Assembly (NCBI GenBank): GCA_947494565.1
Contig: CANLVG010000002.1
Coordinates: 186,001 to 250,000, forward strand
Source of the DNA: an uncultured Flavobacteriaceae bacterium
GTDB taxonomy: Bacteria > Bacteroidota > Bacteroidia > Flavobacteriales > Flavobacteriaceae
DNA length: 64,000 nt
Reading direction: 5' to 3'
The position numbers were made by a program, and so were the translations under genes. Below are positions 58,444 through 64,000 of this stretch, piece after piece. The stretch's first letter is position 1; each line of letters begins with the position of its first letter. Under the pieces are notes generated by a model. The model worked only from the letters and a program-made list of their open reading frames with translations. It was not told the DNA's origin and ran no database searches.

Positions 58444-59883
58444 TTATTTGTCCTCGCCTTTAGTCTTATTTTGAGTATCGCTCTTCGCTTTCTTTTTATC
58501 TTCCTCAGAAGCGACATCTTTTCCTTTGAGGTATTCCGGCAATTGCATTCCGGCCATATTAAACATCTCTTGTAAGGGCGGTACCGATTTATACATCCCG
58601 GAAATAAAATTGGCGGTAGACCCTTTTCCATCCTCCGTTTTTGCACCGGAATCCCAAACTGTAACCTTGTCTATTTTAATATTCTTGATAGCCTCGGCCT
58701 GAGTTTTTACTAACTCGGGAAGCTTGTCGGCCACTAACAACAATACGGCATCCTTGGGATCGTTACCCGCAGCCTTTACTATCTCATCAAGACCTTGCGC
58801 TTGTTTGGTCAAAATCTCCAAAAGACCCTGTGCCTCGGCCTGTGCCTTAAAAAGAATCGCATCCGCCTCACCTTTAGCTTTTCTCCGTATTTGTTCGGCT
58901 TCTGCCTCCGCATCGATTTCAACTTTTCTTTTGTCGATTTCTGCCGGTACTACGATATCGGCCACTTGGGAACTGCGTACGCGCTCTGCCCTTGCGATTT
59001 CCGCATTTTTTTCAGCTGCATATGATTCTTCGAGCGCTTTCGCGGCCTGAACTTTTTCGGCTGCTATCGCCGTGCGTTCGGCTTCAGCTTCTCGCTGACG
59101 CCTTAAAGAGTCTGAATTGGCCACATCAATTTTTGCAATATTCTCACCTTCAACGGCTTGCGCGTTGGCAGCAGCAACCTGGGTCCGTTCATCTTGCAGG
59201 GCATTTGCTTCACCAATTGATCCGTCTCTGTTCTTTTCGGCCACCGATTTACGAGCGGCATTGATTGCATGGGCAGCGGCTTCTTTCCCCAAAGCTTCAA
59301 TATAACCGGATTCATCAACGATATCCGTAATATTCACATTGATCAGCTTAAGTCCAACTTTTTTCAATTCGGATTCAACACTTTGAGAAATATTGGTAAG
59401 AAATTTGTCTCTATCGGAATTGATCTCTTCAATATCCATCGAAGCAACGACCAAACGCAATTGACCGAATATAATTTCCTGTGCCAGCTCTTGAATTTCA
59501 TTTTGACCAAGCCCCAAAAGACGTTCCGCCGCATTCTGCATGATACCCGGTTCGGTAGAAATACCAATGGTAAACCTCGAAGGAACATTAACCCTGATAT
59601 TTTGCTTACTTAAGGCATTGACCAAATTCACCTCTATGGAAATCGGGGTCAAGTCCAAAAATTGATAATCTTGGATTACAGGCCAGATAAATGCGGCACC
59701 ACCATGTACACACTTGGCGGAATTACCACCTCCGACTTTACCATATACAACCAGAATACGATCCGACGGACACCGTTTGTACCTTCGTATGAAAGAAATA
59801 ATAATGATGAAAAAGAAGAGTATTGCAAAGCCAATGGCCAATAATGAGGCGCTCCCGCCGAGTTGTAATGGAATCAAGATCAT
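58444..59883 (-). CDS. Flotillin-like SPFH protein
   Basis: 479 residues. N-terminal hydrophobic hairpin (about 10-32), then SPFH/band-7 (RILVVYGKVGGGNSAKCVHGGAAFIWPVI... ISIEVNLVNALSKQNIRVNVPSRFTIGI). A long Ala/Glu-rich coiled coil (~225-400) follows, and the C-terminal part ends with Lys-rich residues. Flotillins organise membrane microdomains. It follows an NfeD-like gene by 4 bp, the classic nfeD-flotillin pair. Confidence 0.92.
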   Translation of the reverse strand: MILIPLQLGGSASLLAIGFAILFFFIIIISFIRRYKRCPSDRILVVYGKVGGGNSAKCVHGGAAFIWPVIQDYQFLDLTPISIEVNLVNALSKQNIRVNVPSRFTIGISTEPGIMQNAAERLLGLGQNEIQELAQEIIFGQLRLVVASMDIEEINSDRDKFLTNISQSVESELKKVGLKLINVNITDIVDESGYIEALGKEAAAHAINAARKSVAEKNRDGSIGEANALQDERTQVAAANAQAVEGENIAKIDVANSDSLRRQREAEAERTAIAAEKVQAAKALEESYAAEKNAEIARAERVRSSQVADIVVPAEIDKRKVEIDAEAEAEQIRRKAKGEADAILFKAQAEAQGLLEILTKQAQGLDEIVKAAGNDPKDAVLLLVADKLPELVKTQAEAIKNIKIDKVTVWDSGAKTEDGKGSTANFISGMYKSVPPLQEMFNMAGMQLPEYLKGKDVASEEDKKKAKSDTQNKTKGEDK

Positions 59884-59887
59884 ATGG

Positions 59888-60469
59888 TTATTTGTTTAAT
59901 AGTTCAACAATTAATATTCCGTTATCGGTAATACTCTTGACACGGACAACATTGCCAAGAACTAGGTCTTTGTCTTCATCGGTAAGGGCTTCAAGCTCTC
60001 GCAAGGTACCCTGTACGGTAACACTCACCTTCCCGATACTTGCGCGATTGGCCCCTATGGTCAGGTAGACCTCGCCCACCTGGTTCAATGCATTTTTTAG
60101 TCTCAATGTACCACTACTCTGCAATTTTCCTAAGTAATAGAAGAGCGCAGCCATGACGAACATCATCAATAAGCCGCAAATAGTAGAAATCAAAACGGTC
60201 AAACCTGTAGACAAATCACTGTCAAGACAGGCGATACCAGACCATCCGAAAATGGTAAAAAAGCCCATAAGGTTCTTAAAGGACAAAAACTGAAATTCAA
60301 TTCCCGTATCCCCATCAATATCGGCATCTACATCACCTCCGTCAAAATCTTCGGCATCACCACCAAGCAATGTCATGACGAGTAGAATCACAAATATTAC
60401 GGATGAAATGAGAGCAATACCCCAATAGATTTTTTCAAATAGTGCCAACGCTGCGAACCATTCTTCCAT
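59888..60469 (-). CDS. NfeD-like membrane protein
   Basis: 193 residues. Three or four hydrophobic segments at 12-35 and ~65-115. The soluble C-terminal part has an NfeD-type OB fold (LNQVGEVYLTIGANRASIGKVSVTVQGTLRELEALTDEDKDLVLGNVVRVKSITDNGILIVELL). No protease domain (short NfeD class). Acidic Asp-rich cytoplasmic or periplasmic loop (GDAEDFDGGDVDADIDGD). It acts with the flotillin at 58444. Confidence 0.87.
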   Translation of the reverse strand: MEEWFAALALFEKIYWGIALISSVIFVILLVMTLLGGDAEDFDGGDVDADIDGDTGIEFQFLSFKNLMGFFTIFGWSGIACLDSDLSTGLTVLISTICGLLMMFVMAALFYYLGKLQSSGTLRLKNALNQVGEVYLTIGANRASIGKVSVTVQGTLRELEALTDEDKDLVLGNVVRVKSITDNGILIVELLNK

Positions 60470-60527
60470 AGCTAGTTTTTTAGTTTAAAATTGTAAGATA
60501 ATACCTTTTACAGGAATACGTGTCAAC

Positions 60528-61727
60528 TCAAATAGAAAGTAAAACACTTACCGCATTTCCGCCAAAACCGACGGCATTGACCATCACTTTCTTAATCTTT
60601 GAAGGTGTTTGAAACTCATCGGTATAGGGAACCTTTATCACTTCTTGCTGTTGTAACATTAAAATGGCCATTTCAATACTCAACAACCCTGAGGCCCCAA
60701 AGGTGTGACCTACTTTCCACTTATTCGTAGTCAGAAAGGGGATTTTGTTACAAAAAACCTTTTGAATCGCAGTAAATTCAGAGCGATCACCCTTCACAGT
60801 GCCCGGCGCATGCATCACGACCACATCGATTTCCTCAGGCCTTAATTTCCCTAGGGCCATTGCCATAGATCGTTGAAAACACTTGGCATCGGTGGAAATA
60901 GAGACATTGTGCTCCAAGATTTCGGTAGCATACCCTAACCCTTCTATCACTGCCAGGGTTTTTTCTGAAACTCCCTTCTCCAAACAGGCCATGGAAGCGG
61001 CTTCCCCTAAAACCATCGTGTTTTGGGTTTTGCTAAAGTCCAGTGCACGGCAAGGGTAGCTTTGGCTGCGCTCCCCTACCTCAATATCTTGGTTGTTGAA
61101 CGGAGCTGGGGGTCCAGAAGAATAGATTTTCAATGCTCTCATCTGAGCAAGGGTAAAAGGGGTAAGCGGCGCCTCACTCCCTCCGACCAGAAATCGTTCT
61201 GCCATTCCGCTGCGAAGCCAGGCCACTCCGTTCAATAACGAATGTAAAGCCGTAGAGCACGTAATGGAGTGTGATATTTCAGGTCCTCTTGAATTCAGGT
61301 CGTGGGCCACCCAAGATGATATATTGCCCAAAGTAGTGGTCGGCGATGCCAATGTCGCTGCCTTCTTGTGAGTGATAAAGTCTTCGTGGTACTTTTCGAA
61401 TAAGGTCGTTGCCCCTCTAGAGGAACCGATATTGATCCCAAAATCGTTTTCCGATTGCCAGTCCGCATCTATTATGGCCTTTCTAGCCGCGTAAATAGCA
61501 AAAAGAACACTATCGTCCAACATTTTATAATGGGCGGTCGACTGCTTCAATTGGGTCACTTCAGCCCTGATCTCTTCTGACAAAGGGGCCACCCACTCAA
61601 GATTTCCGTTGAACTCTTTTTGTCTGAAATGATGATCCGAAGTTCGATATGCCTTCCCTATTTCCTTTAAGGAAGCACCAAGTGGTGAAATCGAAGCGAT
61701 ACTGGTTATGGAAATCGGTGTTGACAA
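60528..61727 (-). CDS. Beta-ketoacyl-ACP synthase (KAS) family enzyme
   Basis: 399 residues. Catalytic Cys157 in SITCSTALHSLL, His in VVMHAPGTVKGD, and KVGHTFGASGLLSIEMAIL with the second His. All three KAS residues are present, so it is a condensing enzyme. The sequence around Cys differs from typical FabF (SITCSTAL versus TACASG-type). It lies between bioB and bioA, which suggests pimeloyl-chain synthesis for biotin; aryl-polyene or flexirubin pathways would need partner genes not seen here. Confidence 0.88.
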   Translation of the reverse strand: MSTPISITSIASISPLGASLKEIGKAYRTSDHHFRQKEFNGNLEWVAPLSEEIRAEVTQLKQSTAHYKMLDDSVLFAIYAARKAIIDADWQSENDFGINIGSSRGATTLFEKYHEDFITHKKAATLASPTTTLGNISSWVAHDLNSRGPEISHSITCSTALHSLLNGVAWLRSGMAERFLVGGSEAPLTPFTLAQMRALKIYSSGPPAPFNNQDIEVGERSQSYPCRALDFSKTQNTMVLGEAASMACLEKGVSEKTLAVIEGLGYATEILEHNVSISTDAKCFQRSMAMALGKLRPEEIDVVVMHAPGTVKGDRSEFTAIQKVFCNKIPFLTTNKWKVGHTFGASGLLSIEMAILMLQQQEVIKVPYTDEFQTPSKIKKVMVNAVGFGGNAVSVLLSI

Positions 61728-61779
61728 TGCTGTACTATTTCCAGCAAAAATAAAGTTCTTATCTTCATCTAGCTAGTAA

Positions 61780-62220
61780 ATGCATGAAACCATGAATAAT
61801 GAATTGGTACCTCAACCGAGTTGGTGGAAAAGAAATTGGAAATGGGCGGTACCTGTTGGTGGTTGCCTCTCTATTCTGATTATCGGGGTTATTGCCATTG
61901 GTTCCATTTTCTATGGCGTAGCCAACGCGATAGAAGATTCGCAGCCCTATGAATATGCATTGGAAAAGATAAATACGGACGAAAATCTTATCAATGCCCT
62001 GGGATCACCCATAGAAAAAGAAGGTATGGTCAATGGAAGTTGGAATTATACCAACGGGCAAAAAGCGGTCAATATGAAAATTCCCATATCAGGCCCCAAA
62101 GGAAAAGGTACTTTATTCGTGGAGGCTACCGGTGAGGGCGATGACTGGACATATCAAGTTATTCGTGTGGAAATCAAAGACCAAGAACCTATCGATCTAA
62201 AAAACGATGTGCTAGAATAG
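61780..62220 (+). CDS. Coa1-like membrane-anchored protein
   Basis: 146 residues; ATG at 61780, with an in-frame ATG at 61792 as an alternative. One transmembrane segment (VPVGGCLSILIIGVIAIGSIFYGV) followed by a Coa1-type domain (NALGSPIEKEGMVNGSWNYTNGQKAVNMKIPISGPKGKGTLFVEATG). The family is related to cytochrome c oxidase assembly factor 1; the bacterial role is unproven. It overlaps the convergent bioA stop by 9 bp. Confidence 0.82.
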   Translation: MHETMNNELVPQPSWWKRNWKWAVPVGGCLSILIIGVIAIGSIFYGVANAIEDSQPYEYALEKINTDENLINALGSPIEKEGMVNGSWNYTNGQKAVNMKIPISGPKGKGTLFVEATGEGDDWTYQVIRVEIKDQEPIDLKNDVLE

Positions 62221-63495
62221 CTCCAAAGCTTGCACTATCACATTGTAAATCTTTTGTAACTGTGCATCGGTAATTATATAAGGGGGAAGGGTGTAAATCG
62301 TATTGCCCAAAGGACGAAGGTTGACCCCTTCTTTCATAAAAAATGTGTAGAGTTCATCACGTAACGAACCATATCGATCACTTTTGATTTTTAAATCGAC
62401 CGCGAGTATCACCCCGATCGAACGGGCGGATTCAACTTTGTCATGACCTTCTATTTTAGCGACGAACTGGCGGTGCGCCTCTTCAATATACTCACGGCGG
62501 TCAACAATTTCAGCGGCGTTTAAAAGTTCTAGGCTGGCTAGGGCGGCAGTGCATCCTAAGGGATGTGCACTGAAGGTATGGGCATGAAAAAAACCTTTTG
62601 ACACCTCATCACTTAAAAATGCGTTATAGACCTGTAACGAACAACTGGTAATACTCAGTGGAAACATACCCGCCGTCAAGGCCTTACTCAAACAAATAAT
62701 GTCCGGTTTGTGATGCAAATGATCCGAGGCAAAGTTCTTGCCGGTTTTTCCAAATCCGGTCATGATTTCATCGGCAAGGGTCAGGATATCATTTTCACGG
62801 CACTTCTTTATGAGGGTATCAAGGCCTTTGGCCGAGTGGAACTTCATTCCTGCAGCACCTTGCACTAAAGGTTCGAACACAAAGGCAATACATGAATTTT
62901 CGGCAATAATCGTTTCAAGTGCTTGAATCACCTCATCAATGGTGTCTTCCTGGGGTACGGGTATCCGCTTTACCTGTAATAAAAAATCTTCGAAGGGTCC
63001 GTTGTAAGATGATAATCCCGAGGCACTCATCGCCGCAAAGGTATCCCCATGAAAACCGTTCTCAAAAGCGATCAAGGTGTTTCGCTTGATGCCCTTGTTA
63101 TGATAGTACTGCATGGCCATCTTGATGCCAGCCTCAATAGCAGTAGAGCCATTATCATTGAAAAACAATTTTTCCTGATTTTTAGGAAGGAGTTCGATTA
63201 GTTTTTCCGACAAATCGATTGCGGGTTGATGTGTGAAGCCGCTGAACATTACAAAATCCAAGGTATTCATTTGCTTGGTTAGGGCATTCACGATATGCGG
63301 ATGACAATGTCCGTACATCGCAGTATACCATGAGGCAATACCATCAATATATTCGTTACCCTCCTCATCCCAGATCAAAGCACCTTCAGCCTTGACGATT
63401 CCTAGACGTGGGGCAGCGGTTTGATGTTGTGTTAGCGGGTGCCAGATGTGTTTTTTATCACGTTCCGAAAGTTTTTTAAAGCCTGTATCACCCAT
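62212..63495 (-). CDS. bioA: Adenosylmethionine-8-amino-7-oxononanoate aminotransferase
   Basis: 427 residues from ATG at 63495 (a longer frame to 63576 is possible). Fold type I aminotransferase: HIWHPLTQHQTA, IDGIASWYTAMYGHCHPHI, LADEIMTGFGKTG and PLP Lys in CLSKALTAGMFPLSIT. The C-terminal TLPPYIIT is typical of BioA. Converts KAPA to DAPA with SAM as amino donor. Divergent from the glycosyltransferase gene. bioD, bioF and bioC are not in the window. Confidence 0.95.
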   Translation of the reverse strand: MGDTGFKKLSERDKKHIWHPLTQHQTAAPRLGIVKAEGALIWDEEGNEYIDGIASWYTAMYGHCHPHIVNALTKQMNTLDFVMFSGFTHQPAIDLSEKLIELLPKNQEKLFFNDNGSTAIEAGIKMAMQYYHNKGIKRNTLIAFENGFHGDTFAAMSASGLSSYNGPFEDFLLQVKRIPVPQEDTIDEVIQALETIIAENSCIAFVFEPLVQGAAGMKFHSAKGLDTLIKKCRENDILTLADEIMTGFGKTGKNFASDHLHHKPDIICLSKALTAGMFPLSITSCSLQVYNAFLSDEVSKGFFHAHTFSAHPLGCTAALASLELLNAAEIVDRREYIEEAHRQFVAKIEGHDKVESARSIGVILAVDLKIKSDRYGSLRDELYTFFMKEGVNLRPLGNTIYTLPPYIITDAQLQKIYNVIVQALELF

Positions 63496-63638
63496 GGAGT
63501 TTTCGATTTCTCTATCTTGCAAAGATGGGAATTCTTGCGGGAAGTTCGATGCTTGATGCTTGATATGCAAAAGCAAGAAACTAACCCAAAGAACACGATG
63601 TAATCGTATCGACCTAAATATCGTTTACCTTATTACCT

Positions 63639-64000
63639 ATGCTTACTGATTTCATTGAAAAGCTTACCCTAAACTATGCCCGTCTTAAGCACAGCACTGT
63701 TTTTGGCATTCTCTTTTTGATTTCCTTCTTTATACGCCTGCCATTTTTCTTTCGAGATTATATCGATCGTGATGAGAGTACCTTTATCCTTATGGGACAA
63801 TCTTGGGTAGAGGGTCACTTGCCCTATACCGAGCTTTGGGATCTGAAACCTCCTGTAACCTACCTGTTCTTTGCGGGCATTATTTATGTCTTTGGAAAAA
63901 GCTTCATCGCCATCCGTTTGGTGGGAGCCTTGGTTGTTGCCGTTACCGCATTTTACACGTACAAAATATCGCTGACCTGTACTACCAAAAAAGTGGGTCT
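63639..64000 (+). CDS. GT39-type membrane glycosyltransferase (5' part)
   Basis: First ~120 residues only. A hydrophobic segment (TVFGILFLISFFIRLPFFF) is followed by DYIDRDESTFILMGQSW, the acidic DE motif of the first external loop in GT-C transferases such as ArnT/PMT_2, and then HLPYTELWDLKPPVTY. It should use a lipid-linked sugar to modify lipids or proteins in the periplasm. The 3' end is outside the window, so the function remains open. Confidence 0.8.
   Translation, partial: MLTDFIEKLTLNYARLKHSTVFGILFLISFFIRLPFFFRDYIDRDESTFILMGQSWVEGHLPYTELWDLKPPVTYLFFAGIIYVFGKSFIAIRLVGALVVAVTAFYTYKISLTCTTKKVG

Noticed and set aside
58724-59318. Several plus-strand ORFs of 60-114 codons
   Set aside because: They are antisense to the long coiled-coil region of the flotillin gene and have no start or domain evidence.
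1-64000. tRNA, rRNA, CRISPR, insertion sequence or prophage
   Set aside because: No cloverleaf-like gene, array of spaced repeats, transposase, integrase or phage structural gene was found on either strand by reading.

Overview
This window is a gene-dense stretch of a marine member of the Flavobacteriaceae (Bacteroidota). The evidence is the gliding genes gldD and gldE beside mutY and ssb, Lacal_2735-, DUF4301-, DUF2452- and DUF4199-type proteins, promoters of the TTG-N17-19-TAnnTTTG class, few Shine-Dalgarno sites, and an agarase-like GH16 enzyme. The overall look is closest to the Zobellia/Maribacter group, but genus cannot be fixed from the sequence alone. I see no rRNA or tRNA genes, CRISPR array, insertion sequence or prophage. 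Both ends cut a gene.

Region by region. 0-2 kb: the start of an NtrC-type response regulator, then two tandem paralogs of a small secreted PepSY-like protein with shared upstream elements. 2-5.7 kb: an overlapping operon for nicotinamide riboside uptake (thiamine-binding-like protein, PnuC, NadR-type kinase, DUF4301) and a phosphopantetheinyl transferase. 5.7-12.7 kb: ahcY, a LytS/LytTR two-component pair divergent from a TonB-dependent receptor, and several very small genes. 12.7-20.2 kb: glutathione peroxidase, then a long co-directional light/oxidative-damage cluster (DUF2452, TIGR03643, short photolyase-like protein, flavin reductase, DUF2256, cryptochrome/photolyase, membrane protein, SDR, FAD oxidoreductase). 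20.2-27.7 kb: accessory, partly AT-rich genes: NTF2-like protein, WYL regulator with a palindromic operator, HEAT-like protein, an NCS1 permease coupled to a polyol dehydrogenase, and a Crp-type regulator with two TGTGA-N6-TCACA sites.

27.7-38.8 kb: a small secreted protein, 5'-nucleotidase-like protein, rpmA and a C-terminally extended rplU, a two-subunit M16 peptidase, a GIN-domain protein, an EamA transporter, a three-gene set that looks metal-related, and a serine/threonine dehydratase. 38.8-46 kb: an IHD-repeat secreted protein, two serine-hydrolase-fold proteins whose nucleophile position is acidic, an NTF2-like protein, a DJ-1 lipoprotein and a membrane-bound AraC regulator, all on the minus strand. 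46-51.8 kb: the core block mutY-ssb-gldE-gldD, divergent from HU, a 29-residue basic protein and RNase G. 51.9-64 kb: a six-hairpin glycosidase, recX, JmjC-like cupin, bioB, GH16, flotillin/NfeD, a ketoacyl synthase and bioA (a split biotin locus), a Coa1-like protein and the start of a GT39-type glycosyltransferase.

The most distinctive observations are: matching CRP-type palindromes at a Crp gene whose recognition helix fits them; two neighbouring beta-lactamase-fold proteins with Ser replaced by Glu or Asp; a photolyase lacking all four Fe-S ligands next to a photolyase-like protein whose domains look permuted; and DUF4301 with pyrophosphorylase-like motifs, translationally coupled to nicotinamide riboside salvage.
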